A stretch of 64,000 bases of DNA from the NCBI RefSeq assembly GCF_000689255.1, contig NZ_HG964447.1, forward strand, positions 1 through 64,000, given 5' to 3'. This stretch comes from Mycobacterium triplex (GTDB taxonomy: Bacteria; Actinomycetota; Actinomycetes; Mycobacteriales; Mycobacteriaceae). This document shows positions 1-8,567 of this stretch, piece after piece. The translations under genes were made by a program, and so were the position numbers. Each line of letters opens with the position of its first letter. Position 1 is the stretch's first letter. The notes under the pieces were generated by a model. That model saw only the letters and a list, made by a program, of their open reading frames with translations, made no database searches and was not told the origin of the DNA.

Positions 1-403
1 AGTGACCGAATCGTTCGTCTCCCACAAAGGGATTCCTGGGGTCGATCGCGGGCTGGGGTTGGTCGGGGTCGTTCGCAGCGTCCTTGTTGTCGACGGGGCG
101 GAACTCGTTGTCCAGTGCCTGCGCGCCGGTCTGGTCGGCCTTGGTGTAGGTGGCGCTGTGCTCAGTGAAGCGCTGCGAGTAGGTGTTGAAGTCGGCGACC
201 TTGGCCTGGAGCGGGCCCTCGGCCTTGGCCAGGCCGGCGGCGATGCCCACCGCCGTGGGGTAGCCCATCGGCCCGTGAGTCTGCATGACCCGCTGTAGTT
301 CGGTGACGGCCTGCGGTGAAATCTGCGCTGCACGCTGGGCCAGCTCAGAGTAGGCGTCAGCGAACCGCAACAAGTCAGCCGGGTTGGCGTTTAGCTCCGC
401 CAT
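1..403 (-). CDS. EspC-family T7SS substrate, N-terminal part (cut by window edge)
   Basis: The reading frame starts at the ATG at 403-401 and runs open off the left edge, giving 134 residues. Residues 1-90 are a helical domain with an LRFADAYSEL start, a THGPMGYPTAVG turn and a second helix ending in a TYTKAD segment. This domain is nearly the same as the N-termini of the proteins at 26893-27711 and 33235-34431. It resembles the EspC family of secreted T7SS proteins (helix, THGP-type turn, helix). After residue 95 the sequence turns Asp/Pro/Asn-rich, which looks like a linker to a C-terminal domain outside the window. By analogy with the calpain-bearing paralogue that domain may be an effector, but it is not visible here. 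Confidence 0.75.
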   Translation of the reverse strand, partial: MAELNANPADLLRFADAYSELAQRAAQISPQAVTELQRVMQTHGPMGYPTAVGIAAGLAKAEGPLQAKVADFNTYSQRFTEHSATYTKADQTGAQALDNEFRPVDNKDAANDPDQPQPAIDPRNPFVGDERFGH

Positions 404-581
404 GTCCACCCCCCCATGGTGTCTTTGCCCGCGGCCGTGTCTGCGCTCGGGCCGGCTTCAGCCTACTGCGCGCTTTGGACAGGGTAAACCGCTGACCATC
501 GGCGGTTGAGGCGCACGTCGCGGGCCACGTCCCACAGCAGATGCGGTGCTGCACTGCCTTTGCCTGCAGCAGCGCGCCGAG

Positions 582-1511
582 TCAGAGTTGGTTGGTCCCG
601 TCCGTCGACGGAATGGCAGCGAGCCGGGCCAGCACGTCGTCTGCGGTGTGTGTGATGGTGCGAACGTCGCGGTGGTGCAGGTCGTGGTCGGCGCATACCG
701 CCCGTTTGGAATCTCTCTTGTCGTAGAGACGGTGCAAGATCTCGGCGAGCTGCGTGGTGGGCAGCTCGCCGATCTTGCGCACGTCGCTGTTCTGCTCGCG
801 TATGACTGCGGCGATGGATTCCCACCAGAGCCGCCGCTCGGCCTCGGATCGCGGGCCGCTGCTGACAGTGCCGGCGGCCGGCGAGAGCGGCACTGTCGCA
901 CCAGCCGGCGTCTCGATACCCTCACCGCCGTTACGTGGGGAGGCCAGGGTCAGCAACGCCAACGTCGAGCAGATCAGCGACATGTCGACCCCGATCGGCC
1001 ACAGCCACGCCGTACCTGCGCTCATACCGACCAAGATCATGAGGTTCCGCAGAGACACGAACGACATCGCGAACGCACAGCCGGCGACACCCGCCATCAG
1101 CAGCAGCGCAGCGCCCAGCACGGCGGCGTCGACGCGGCGGTAGCCGTGTCGACGGTTCTTGATCAGTAGAGCCACCGAATGCGTCGACCCGAGCAGGATC
1201 GCGGGCGGAACGGCGGCCGCGATCGAGGCCAGCAGCTTCAAGTGGGGAGCCGGCGCAGTCATCCACGCATGAATCACGTTGCCGCCGATGGAAACCACGG
1301 TGGCGAACAGCAACCACATCCAGAAAAACCACACTGCGTGGCGCCGGGTGGCGTCGGGTTTGACGACATCGCTTTGGGCGAGGGTCCGCGACGGCTTCGC
1401 CTCGAGCGCAAGCTCCGCGGGCGCCGGTCCTGGCCACGACGAAGCGGACCGCAGGTGCTCGGCGGTGTCTGCCCCGTTACGGGCCGGAGCATCGTTATCA
1501 AGCACTGTCAT
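582..1511 (-). CDS. DUF2637 membrane protein (Spd-like plasmid protein)
   Basis: This 309-residue protein has four hydrophobic segments at roughly residues 60-80, 90-115, 125-150 and 155-185. The last contains the WLWPIGVDMS stretch typical of DUF2637 proteins, which are common on actinomycete plasmids and are linked to plasmid spread. The C-terminal third is hydrophilic and Arg-rich. It stands alone downstream of dnaB with about 300 bp between them. The plasmid-transfer role is inferred from family context only. Confidence 0.7.
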   Translation of the reverse strand: MTVLDNDAPARNGADTAEHLRSASSWPGPAPAELALEAKPSRTLAQSDVVKPDATRRHAVWFFWMWLLFATVVSIGGNVIHAWMTAPAPHLKLLASIAAAVPPAILLGSTHSVALLIKNRRHGYRRVDAAVLGAALLLMAGVAGCAFAMSFVSLRNLMILVGMSAGTAWLWPIGVDMSLICSTLALLTLASPRNGGEGIETPAGATVPLSPAAGTVSSGPRSEAERRLWWESIAAVIREQNSDVRKIGELPTTQLAEILHRLYDKRDSKRAVCADHDLHHRDVRTITHTADDVLARLAAIPSTDGTNQL

Positions 1512-1810
1512 GGGGTTTCTCAGTTCTCGTTATTCCGTCTCTGGGGTGACACCTGAGGGGTACAACGCCGCGGACGACATTGTCCGCGCTCGGAATCAGC
1601 TGTAGCACAATCTGATTAGTTGACCGCAGCCTTGCCTGGCCGGATGGTAACAGCCCGAACGGACACCGTCGATGGATAGCGCACCTGGTGGGGATAACGC
1701 GGCTCAGTCCTGTGCCGCTTCGGCCCTGCACTGGCCGCGATGGAGTTCGATGTGACCACCTTCAATGAGCCTTTCGCCCGTCGTGGTCGTCGAAGACCAC
1801 CACCACGAAC
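1512..1810. other. Intergenic region between dnaB and the DUF2637 gene
   Basis: No gene is supported here. It contains a palindrome with arms CGCGGAC and GTCCGCG at 1569-1588, about 60 bp upstream of the DUF2637 start, which could be an operator. A hairpin lies just after the dnaB stop. Confidence 0.5.
1781..1808 (-). terminator. Hairpin just downstream of dnaB
   Basis: On the minus strand a GTGGTC/GACCAC stem with flanking GT repeats begins within 3 bp of the dnaB stop. No strong U-run follows, so it is either a weak intrinsic terminator or a 3'-end protecting hairpin. Confidence 0.35.
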
Positions 1811-3205
1811 TCAGCTGCGGGCCAGGTCGCGAAAACTTGACATGTGCAGGGTGCTCGCGACTGTCAAAGTTCTTGGGGCGGGCCCATTTCGTTGTTTGGC
1901 GACGATCAGGTCCGCCTCGCCTCCTCGGGGGCTGTCCCGATCGTAGGCGTCGGGCCTGTGAATGAGGATGACCATGTCGGCGTCCTGCTCCAATTGACCG
2001 GTCTCGCGTAGGTCAGAGAGTTGGGGGATTTTGTCGGTGCGTTGTTCGGGCCCGCGGTTGAGCTGGCTGACGGCGACGACCGGCACATCGAGTTCTTTGG
2101 CCATCAGCTTGAGGCTGCGGGAAAATTCGGCCACTTCGGTCTGGCGGGATTCGACACGCTTGCCTGAGGTCATCAGCTGCAGATAGTCCACCACGATCAG
2201 CTGTAGCTCGGTCTTTTGTTTGAGCCGGCGGGCTTTGGCGCGGATCTCCATCATGGTCAGGTTGGGTGAATCATCGATATACAGTGGAGCGTCGGTGATT
2301 TCGCCCATGCGGCGCGCCATTTTGGTCCAATCGTCATCACTGAGACGTCCAGAGCGCATGTCGGCCAACTTGATCCGCGCTTCGGCCGACAGCAGCCGCA
2401 TCACGATCTCTGACTTGCTCATCTCAAGGCTGAAGATGACGCTGGCCCTGTTGTGGTGGATGGAGCAGGATCGCATGAAATCCATTGCCAGAGTGGATTT
2501 GCCTTGGCCGGGCCTGCCCGCCACGATGACCATCTGTCCACCGTGTAGACCGGTGGTGAGGTCGTCGAGCTCGGCGAATCCAGTGGGAACACCGCGGGTC
2601 AGTCCGCCGCGGGACTGGATGGCGTCGATCTCGTCCATGGTGTCTTGGATGAGATCGCCCAGCGGCGCATAGTCCTGGGAGGCGCGGTCTTCGGTGACGT
2701 CATAGACCTCGGCTTGGGCCCGATCGACTACCTCGGCGATGTCAGCGCCGTCCGCGCCGGCGTAGCCGTACTGCACCACCCGGGTGCCGGCTTGCACCAG
2801 GCGGCGCAGCACGGCCTTTTCGGCGACGATGCCGGCGTAGTAGCCGGCGTTGGCCGCGGTGGGCACCGCGGAGATCAGCGTGTGCAGGTACGGCGCACCG
2901 CCGACCCGGGCTAGCAGGCTGCGCCGGTCGAGCTCGGCGGCCACCATTACCGCGTCGGCGGGCTCGCCGCGGCCGTACAGGTCCAGGATCACGTCGTAGA
3001 TGCTCTGGTGGGCTGGCCGGTAGAAGTCAACCGGGCGCAGCCTTTCCAGCACGTCGGCGATCGCATCCTTGCTCAACAGCATCCCGCCCAGCACCGACTG
3101 CTCGGCGTCGAGGTCCTGCGGGGGCTGGCGCCGATCGTCGAGCTCGGTGTAAGCCTGCAGCCGCTGGCGGGCGCGGGTCGGTGTGGGCATCTCGAGATCG
3201 GTCAT
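1811..3205 (-). CDS. dnaB: Replicative DNA helicase DnaB
   Basis: This 464-residue protein has the DnaB N-terminal helical domain (DAEQSVLGGML near residues 32-43, DFYRPAHQSIY near 60-70) and a RecA-like ATPase core with Walker A AGRPGQGKST at about 229-238, a VVDYLQLM Walker B region and the SDLRETGQLEQDAD motif. It would load at the origin and unwind DNA ahead of the plasmid fork. The start is the ATG at 3205, which overlaps the stop of the upstream initiator gene (ATGA); a longer frame reaching 3280 has no such support. No intein is visible. It forms a two-gene replication operon with the gene upstream. Confidence 0.95.
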   Translation of the reverse strand: MTDLEMPTPTRARQRLQAYTELDDRRQPPQDLDAEQSVLGGMLLSKDAIADVLERLRPVDFYRPAHQSIYDVILDLYGRGEPADAVMVAAELDRRSLLARVGGAPYLHTLISAVPTAANAGYYAGIVAEKAVLRRLVQAGTRVVQYGYAGADGADIAEVVDRAQAEVYDVTEDRASQDYAPLGDLIQDTMDEIDAIQSRGGLTRGVPTGFAELDDLTTGLHGGQMVIVAGRPGQGKSTLAMDFMRSCSIHHNRASVIFSLEMSKSEIVMRLLSAEARIKLADMRSGRLSDDDWTKMARRMGEITDAPLYIDDSPNLTMMEIRAKARRLKQKTELQLIVVDYLQLMTSGKRVESRQTEVAEFSRSLKLMAKELDVPVVAVSQLNRGPEQRTDKIPQLSDLRETGQLEQDADMVILIHRPDAYDRDSPRGGEADLIVAKQRNGPAPRTLTVASTLHMSSFRDLARS

Positions 3206-4605
3206 GCGGCCACCCACTGGGCGCCGTCGTGATCCTCGTCGCGGTCCCCGGCGAGTTCGGCCGCGATCACGGGCCAGCACTGATCACACACCATCGATTT
3301 CAGCGGCAGTTCGGGGCGCATGGTGGCGCGGTGTGAACCGCACAGCATGCACTGGCAGCCTCCGCTGATCGCCAGGTCCATCAGCAGGTCGGTGTCGATA
3401 GCGGATGGAGCCGCAATGTCTTCGACCGCAACGGGTTCCGCTGTCAACTGGGCTAGGGTTTCGTGCGCCCAGCGGGTCAAGGCCGCCGCCAAAGGCATCT
3501 GCGGGAACAACCGATGGGCCCGCCGTCCCGCCGCGGCCAGCGCGGCGATCGGGTCCACGGGACGGCCGAATTTCACCTCGTGTGCCTTGAGGAGCTCGGC
3601 GCGGCCGGCGGGGCTGGTGACCGCGGCCACTTGGGCATACCAGTGCGCAGTGGTGCGTTCCTGTTCCTGGCGGGCCTGGCGTTGGGCCCGCTGCTCCCAG
3701 GCGCGTTGCAAGGGGCGCAGCCGGGGTCCGGCACCGGGCACGTTGTGGTGCAGCCGCCACAGCGCGAGGCGCCAGGGCCGCTGCAGGTCCGCCGGCATCG
3801 GCCGGTGCAGCTTGTCGAGGATCTGATCGGGCAACCACCCTGCGGCCAGCCGGTTTTGGATCTGCGCACCCAGCATGAACCTCAGGTGCTTGGGCAGCCG
3901 TGCCAGCACCTCGGGCAAGCCGGCCAGCACCTGGCGCAGTTCGTCGGTGGATACCTCGACCTCAACCGGTCGGGAGCTGTCGGGCTGCTCGTCGTTGCGG
4001 GGGGTAGGGGGGTAGAGAGATTGGTTCTTATAAGGAAGGCGCCGCGAAAAGGTGACCGAATCGGGCTCGCAGTGGCTGCCCGAGGTGATGACCCGGCCGT
4101 CGCGATCCCGGGCGAGCACGGCGATATCACCGGTGAATTGGTCGTTGATCGCCACCATTGCGCGGGTGTTGCGGCCTTGGGCTGCCCGATAGACGATCAG
4201 CCCGTCGGCCGCCAACGCCGCTAGCGCGCGCCCGACGGTTTTGAGGTCGTAGCGTCGGCCGCCGCCGGCGGCGATGAGCTCGACGAGTTGTCCGAGTGCT
4301 ACCCGGTCGTCGGTGATTCGGCTCCAGCCGCACAGCAGCTTGAGTACCGCGGTCAGGACGTGGCGTCGGGCGCCTCGCAGGCCAAGCTGGGCAGCGTGTG
4401 TTTCGACGCGGCCGCGCACCATTTCGGCGTCGGAAAACGTCACCCGCTGTCGATGCCGGCAAACTTCCTGCGGCCGGCCTCCGCCGCGCCGGCGCGCGCC
4501 GACATGTGGCGTCTTTGAGCAGTTCAGACGGTGTTTCTGCGACACTTCGCCTGAATACGTTGAATTGTGTCCTGGGTAAGAGCTACCCTGGGAACTACTT
4601 GTCAC
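3202..4605 (-). CDS. Plasmid replication initiator-like protein (winged helix plus C-terminal zinc ribbon)
   Basis: The 467-residue protein has a helix-turn-helix/winged-helix region at about residues 75-145 (a GLRGARRHVLTAVLKLL helix, then a segment ending ALAALAADGLIVY) and a basic helical middle. Its C-terminal region has paired CxxC motifs (CMLC, CDQC) about 20 residues apart, which suggests a zinc site. It is coupled to dnaB and reads away from a repeat-rich region, so plasmid initiation is the likely job. No specific Rep family is recognised. The start is the GTG at 4605, preceded by an AGGGAG ribosome site. A later GTG at 4440 is possible, since the first 55 residues look low in conserved structure. 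Confidence 0.6.
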   Translation of the reverse strand: MTSSSQGSSYPGHNSTYSGEVSQKHRLNCSKTPHVGARRRGGGRPQEVCRHRQRVTFSDAEMVRGRVETHAAQLGLRGARRHVLTAVLKLLCGWSRITDDRVALGQLVELIAAGGGRRYDLKTVGRALAALAADGLIVYRAAQGRNTRAMVAINDQFTGDIAVLARDRDGRVITSGSHCEPDSVTFSRRLPYKNQSLYPPTPRNDEQPDSSRPVEVEVSTDELRQVLAGLPEVLARLPKHLRFMLGAQIQNRLAAGWLPDQILDKLHRPMPADLQRPWRLALWRLHHNVPGAGPRLRPLQRAWEQRAQRQARQEQERTTAHWYAQVAAVTSPAGRAELLKAHEVKFGRPVDPIAALAAAGRRAHRLFPQMPLAAALTRWAHETLAQLTAEPVAVEDIAAPSAIDTDLLMDLAISGGCQCMLCGSHRATMRPELPLKSMVCDQCWPVIAAELAGDRDEDHDGAQWVAA

Positions 4606-4742
4606 GCAGTTCTCCCTGTTCAGCACGGGGACCGAGATTCGAAGTTGGCGCTTCGGACCTCACGAAACTCGGAGTTGGCGCTCCGAATTCGACCTTCTGA
4701 TCGATTCCCAGATCCCCCTTCCGGGGGGTTTCTGTTTTCTGG
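4573..4742 (-). promoter_or_regulatory. Structured leader of the rep-dnaB operon (copy A)
   Basis: This segment matches copy B (12604-12742) in order and spacing of elements. Each has a GGGTA/TACCC hairpin just inside the first codons, a purine-rich ribosome site, one or two CGAAG/CTTCG-type hairpins (4640-4655, and a variant CGGAG/CTCCG at 4670-4685), and a distal two-part hairpin with an outer CCAGA/TCTGG stem around a C5/G5 stem (4707-4742). On the plus strand the distal hairpin has T-rich sequence after it, so a plus-strand short RNA ending there is the alternative reading. Confidence 0.55.
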
Positions 4743-5150
4743 TCCCGCTATTTTTTTGTGGCGTCTCTCCCCTGGTGTTCGGGGATGTTGGGCGGCTATT
4801 GCCTCCTTTCCGACGTGGCTTCCTGATCCGAGTCGTCGGCTTCATCCGACCATGCCTTTGACCGATGAAGGCGGACCGACACGAACTTTCCTGTTTGCTG
4901 GCTCTAGCTCGGCGTCATACGGGGGCTCGGAGTCGCTGAAATCGTGTTTGCTGAGCTGCCCCCACCGACGATTTGCCAATTAAAACCGCTGGTAGAGCAC
5001 CATTTCTACGCATTGTTTGCTGGCGGCCGACCGGCGGCACCGAAGGGCTCCACGCCCTCGAAACCGTGTTTGCTGGCGCGCTAGCCCCTCCATGGGCGTG
5101 GGGAAAAGCCCAGGTCGGCCCCGGTTGTCGGGCCGGACAACCGGGACCCC
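4743..5150. other. Candidate replication origin with TGTTTGCTG repeats
   Basis: There is no gene between 4743 and 5201. Four direct copies of TGTTTGCTG lie at 4892-4900, 4945-4953, 5014-5022 and 5067-5075, spaced 53, 69 and 53 bp start to start. A seven-T run occurs near 4751. The position directly upstream of the initiator gene suggests iterons and an origin. No strong DnaA box was seen. Confidence 0.45.
4892..5075 (+). repeat. Four spaced direct repeats TGTTTGCTG (iteron-like)
   Basis: Exact 9-mers begin at 4892, 4945, 5014 and 5067. Copies 2 and 4 share longer flanks (GAAATCG/GAAACCG before the repeat). The 53-bp spacing is close to five helical turns. Confidence 0.6.
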
Positions 5151-5201
5151 AACCGCCTGGTGCTAACTGTTGCAAGCACCCGCTGTTGGGTCGGGCGCAG
5201 A

Positions 5202-5462
5202 TCACGCGGTGGCCTTGGTCAGCTCGGCGCCGAGCGCTAGGTCGACGCCGCTGCCGACGCGTACCGACCACCCGGCGTCGGTCATCTGCTGTCGCAGAAG
5301 GGGGTCGGGTTCGAGCAGGGCCATGGCCGTCGCGGGCTCTGTAGCCTGATCACTGCGATACCAGGCGTACGGGTAGCCAGCGGGATCACAGACGACCCAG
5401 CCACGATGGCCGGACGGTCGTCCTTTGGTGGCCGCACCGTCAGCGCTCTTGGCGGATGACAT
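5202..5462 (-). CDS. Small hypothetical protein
   Basis: This 86-residue protein is the last gene of the long WhiB operon, 48 bp after its neighbour. It has a basic N-terminus, a GWVVCDPAGYPYAWYRSD segment and no membrane helix. An AAAGGAG ribosome site precedes the ATG. No family is recognised. Confidence 0.6.
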   Translation of the reverse strand: MSSAKSADGAATKGRPSGHRGWVVCDPAGYPYAWYRSDQATEPATAMALLEPDPLLRQQMTDAGWSVRVGSGVDLALGAELTKATA

Positions 5463-5510
5463 GAGAACTCCTTTCCGATTTCAGCTGCACCCCTGCCGGG
5501 TGCGGGAACC

Positions 5511-6248
5511 TCAGAGCCGAGGGGGCATCGACAATGCGCGCCCCGGCGGCTCGGCATCGCTGCCGTCGGCAACATCCACGCCGTAGTGGTGGGCCAGGGT
5601 GATCAGCACCGAACACGGGGCGCCGACGACACACTCACCGGTCGGCACGCCCTCGCGCTCCCCCGCCCACGGCCCAGCACTGAACGTGCACTCGGCGCAG
5701 ACCACGGCAGAGTCGGGACAGCACAGGGTCTCCTCGCCATGGGCCGTTGCAGCGCTCGAGCTCTCGTTGCAGGCCTGGCAGACCATGACCACGGGGCGGT
5801 GCCGGGCCGCGTGTGCGAGCAGATCCGAACGATGCCCAGGCTCACCAGCTCGCCCGGGCGGGGCATCAGCCAGAATCGCCACGAAGATGCGCCGCAGCAG
5901 ATCGGGGTAGCCACCCGCGGTGGCGGCGATGACATCGCGATGCGCGCCATCAGGGAGGTAGTGCGCGATTTCTTGTTCCACTGTGCCTCGGCTCAACGCC
6001 ACCACCCAGCCGCACCGCTCGCAGCGCCGCGAGGCCAGCCAACGGCTGCCGTAGGTGAAGGGGCCTAACCGCGTGGCGATGTGGTTGCAGCGTTGTCCAC
6101 ACACTGCATAGATTTCGGGCCGGTAGCATTCTTCGACACCTGCCGCGACGCGAGGCCCGAAAACGGCGACATCCACCGCGTGCCAACGCGACTGAAATCC
6201 ATCGCTGGCCGCCGCGATGGCAAACCGCGATTCGCCATAGCCACTCAT
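5511..6248 (-). CDS. Cys-rich hypothetical protein, probable zinc binding
   Basis: The 245-residue protein has Cys pairs CERC, CQAC and CAEC plus other cysteines and histidines (CGQRCNHIATRLG), so one or more zinc-ribbon folds are likely. The ATG at 6248 overlaps the stop of a small upstream gene (ATGA), which fixes the start; the frame extends to 6317 without support. Function unknown. Confidence 0.6.
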   Translation of the reverse strand: MSGYGESRFAIAAASDGFQSRWHAVDVAVFGPRVAAGVEECYRPEIYAVCGQRCNHIATRLGPFTYGSRWLASRRCERCGWVVALSRGTVEQEIAHYLPDGAHRDVIAATAGGYPDLLRRIFVAILADAPPGRAGEPGHRSDLLAHAARHRPVVMVCQACNESSSAATAHGEETLCCPDSAVVCAECTFSAGPWAGEREGVPTGECVVGAPCSVLITLAHHYGVDVADGSDAEPPGRALSMPPRL

Positions 6249-6421
6249 CGGGTCACCGTCGCAGTGTCGGCGGCATCGGCGGCAACTGCGCCGGCACCGG
6301 ACGGCGGCGACAGCCAACGCGGATCGACCTCAACCCCGCCCTGCTGAGCTCGCGCAGTGACCAATTGCCGACGACGCTGCGCGGCAACCGTATTCACCGA
6401 AGCCCCATCGTGCTGTCTCAC
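6245..6421 (-). CDS. Small 58-residue protein nested between coupled genes
   Basis: A short open frame starts with GTG at 6421, overlapping the stop of the SNF2 gene (GTGA), and ends with a TGA overlapping the ATG of the next gene at 6248. The product begins VRQHDGASVNTVAAQRRR and ends Ala/Asp-rich. The exact fit between two coupled neighbours is the main evidence that it is translated. Function unknown. Confidence 0.6.
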   Translation of the reverse strand: MRQHDGASVNTVAAQRRRQLVTARAQQGGVEVDPRWLSPPSGAGAVAADAADTATVTR

Positions 6422-8157
6422 GCTGTTTTCTCCATTGCCGGTAACCGATCGGCCTGCTCCACCACATGGGCGGCCAATCGCCTGATCTGCGCGTAGCGCT
6501 CCGGGGTCATCCGATCCGGGGCCGGCTTGCGCACGCCATCACCAGAACCGGTGATGAGCGCATCGGCCTGCAAAGTCTTGATGTCGAGCGTCTCGAGCAT
6601 CACCGGATCAGACCCGAAATCGGTGGTCGCGAAATAGGCACGCACTGGCCTGGTCTGTCCGGGCCGCCCAGGCCGCCCCATGGCCTGCTTGTGCACGCCC
6701 GGGGACCAATCCAGCTCCCCGAATACCAGCGTGTTGACCACCTCTTGCAGCCCGTCGATACCAGCCCCCGAACGCAGCGACATGATCAGCACTCGGGCCC
6801 GACCGGCCATGAAATCGTCTAAGGACCGCTCTTTTTCCCTGTCCGTCTCGCGCCCGGTGTACATCGCCGGCCGGTAGGAGCGCAGCCGTTCGGCCCAGAT
6901 GTCATGCACGGCGTGATGCCACCCCAGCAGGATCACCCGCTGTTCGCTTTGCAACAGCAGCTCCACGAAGTCGGCAACAAACGGCGCCTTGGCAATTCCG
7001 GTGTGCTGACGCATCATCCAGTCGAATTGACCTGCCGCCGTCCAGCGTTCGCGAGGGTTAGCAGACTGGTCCAAGATCAGCCGGGCCAGCGCAACCGCAT
7101 TACCCTCTATCTCGCTGAGCACCTTGGGATCCGACGGCACCGACTGCTCGATCGGAATGATCGGCGGAACCTCGATACCGACCTCTTCAAGCGTGCGCCG
7201 CAGCAACAGACCCTGCGAGGTCAAATATGATCTCAACGCCGTCGGGTCATACACCTGGGTTTTGGTGTCCAGCCCCGAGGTGTGGCACCACTCCCGCGCG
7301 AACTCATAGCGGTCGCCCAACGCGCCCGGGCGCAGGACGTCGATGACGTTGTAGATCTCCCCGCCGTAGTTGTAGATCGGGGTCCCCGACAGACCAACAC
7401 GGTAGGTGGCCTCGCGGGCCACGGTCATCGCGGCCTTATACCGGTCGGATTGGTCCCGGCGCAGTTCCTGCACCTCATCGAAAATCACCGTGTTCACAAC
7501 ACCTTTGAGGTGGTGCTGCCACTTGGCCAGCTTCGAGTAACTCATCACAATCAGATCCGCGGTGCGCCCGCGGCGCCGCAGCGAATGAATCGGCCCGGTC
7601 TTGACCTCGACCGAGGTGAGCTGAGGGTAGAAGGTGGCCAGCTGGCGCCGCCACTGCTTGGGCATCGTGCCGGTCAACGTGACCGCGAGAGCCGGGCGCG
7701 CCTGCGGCCGCTCCAACAGCGCCAGGCTGGTGAACGTCTTGCCCATCCCGAGCTCGTCGGCAACCAGCACCCCGCCGGTCGCCCACACCAGATCCCGCGC
7801 GGTGCGCTGATAGCCCCGCAGCGGCACCGCCGGCGACACCCATCCAGGGCCCGCATCGACCGACAGCGCGCCGCCGGAAAGAACATGCTGCACAGCGCTT
7901 TCGGCGCGCCGATGCTCGCCGGCCATCGCCCGCAGCCGCTGGCGATCCTGCAACGAGGCCTTCATGGGCCACCGGTCGGTCAGCCATTCCAAATCCCGCG
8001 CGACCTCGAGAGTGCCCGTCAGCGTGACCGTGCCACGGGTGGTGGCGGCAACCCGCGGAAAGATCCGCTTGATGCGGATCATGACGTCGGGCTCTGCCTC
8101 GATCTCCCACACCCCTTCCGGGGCCCACCGGTACTGACCGACGACGCGCGCCGTCAC
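6418..8157 (-). CDS. SNF2-family (SF2) DNA helicase/translocase
   Basis: The 579-residue protein has motif I ADELGMGKTF with Lys140, motif II DEVQ at about 227-230, motif III LSGTPIYNYGG, and the C-lobe motifs SGAGIDGLQ and QAMGRPGRPGQ near the end. It should hydrolyse ATP to move on duplex DNA. The ATG at 8157 overlaps the stop of the nuclease-like gene upstream (ATGA), suggesting joint action in DNA repair, replication or defence. Extra domains flanking the ATPase were not recognised. Confidence 0.85.
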   Translation of the reverse strand: MTARVVGQYRWAPEGVWEIEAEPDVMIRIKRIFPRVAATTRGTVTLTGTLEVARDLEWLTDRWPMKASLQDRQRLRAMAGEHRRAESAVQHVLSGGALSVDAGPGWVSPAVPLRGYQRTARDLVWATGGVLVADELGMGKTFTSLALLERPQARPALAVTLTGTMPKQWRRQLATFYPQLTSVEVKTGPIHSLRRRGRTADLIVMSYSKLAKWQHHLKGVVNTVIFDEVQELRRDQSDRYKAAMTVAREATYRVGLSGTPIYNYGGEIYNVIDVLRPGALGDRYEFAREWCHTSGLDTKTQVYDPTALRSYLTSQGLLLRRTLEEVGIEVPPIIPIEQSVPSDPKVLSEIEGNAVALARLILDQSANPRERWTAAGQFDWMMRQHTGIAKAPFVADFVELLLQSEQRVILLGWHHAVHDIWAERLRSYRPAMYTGRETDREKERSLDDFMAGRARVLIMSLRSGAGIDGLQEVVNTLVFGELDWSPGVHKQAMGRPGRPGQTRPVRAYFATTDFGSDPVMLETLDIKTLQADALITGSGDGVRKPAPDRMTPERYAQIRRLAAHVVEQADRLPAMEKTA

Positions 8158-8567
8158 AGCACCAACCCCGGCCCCGGCAGCGCGACCATCCGCACCGGCA
8201 CCCCGAAAATTTCGGCGGGCATCCCCGACAGCGAGGACAGCCGCGGCGTCGCGACCACCAGCGCCCCCACCCGCTCATGCGCGGCATACCGGGCCAACTG
8301 CGCCAGCACCGACGAACCGCTGGCCCGCATCTTGACCTCGAGAGCCACGCAACCATCAACGAGGAAGTCGGGCCGGTCGCGCTGGGTGAGCCGAAATTCC
8401 CGCTCAACCCGAAAGTCGTGCTCCTGCAAGACCTGTTCGATACCGTCTTGCAGGGCGATCTCGCGCGCTGCACGGTAGATCCGCCGCCCCAGGACCGCCA
8501 CAATATGGTCAGCGATTGCCACCGCATCCGCCGCGGTGTCTTGCGTGGCGTAGTGCGGCGCGCTCAC
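8154..8567 (-). CDS. PD-(D/E)XK nuclease-fold protein
   Basis: The 137-residue protein shows a PD-(D/E)XK layout: a Glu in an early helix (GIEQVL), then RPDFLV and ALEVKMR (Asp plus E-x-K), then a QLARY helix. The GTG start at 8567 overlaps the stop of the DUF1643 gene (GTGA). A longer frame reaching 8780 lies wholly inside that neighbour and is rejected. It is coupled to the SNF2 gene downstream. The nuclease activity is inferred from the motif, not from a full family match. Confidence 0.65.
   Translation of the reverse strand: MSAPHYATQDTAADAVAIADHIVAVLGRRIYRAAREIALQDGIEQVLQEHDFRVEREFRLTQRDRPDFLVDGCVALEVKMRASGSSVLAQLARYAAHERVGALVVATPRLSSLSGMPAEIFGVPVRMVALPGPGLVL

Noticed and set aside
3205..3280. 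N-terminal extension of DnaB
   Set aside because: The extra 25 residues are Arg-rich and overlap the upstream gene; the ATG at 3205 gives ATGA coupling.
4573..4742. Intrinsic terminator for a plus-strand gene
   Set aside because: The C5/G5 hairpin with T-rich sequence looks like one, but no plus-strand gene lies upstream and the segment recurs as part of a longer shared leader on the minus strand. Kept as an alternative reading only.
4892..5075. CRISPR array
   Set aside because: Repeats are only 9 bp and the spacings are uneven; iterons fit better.
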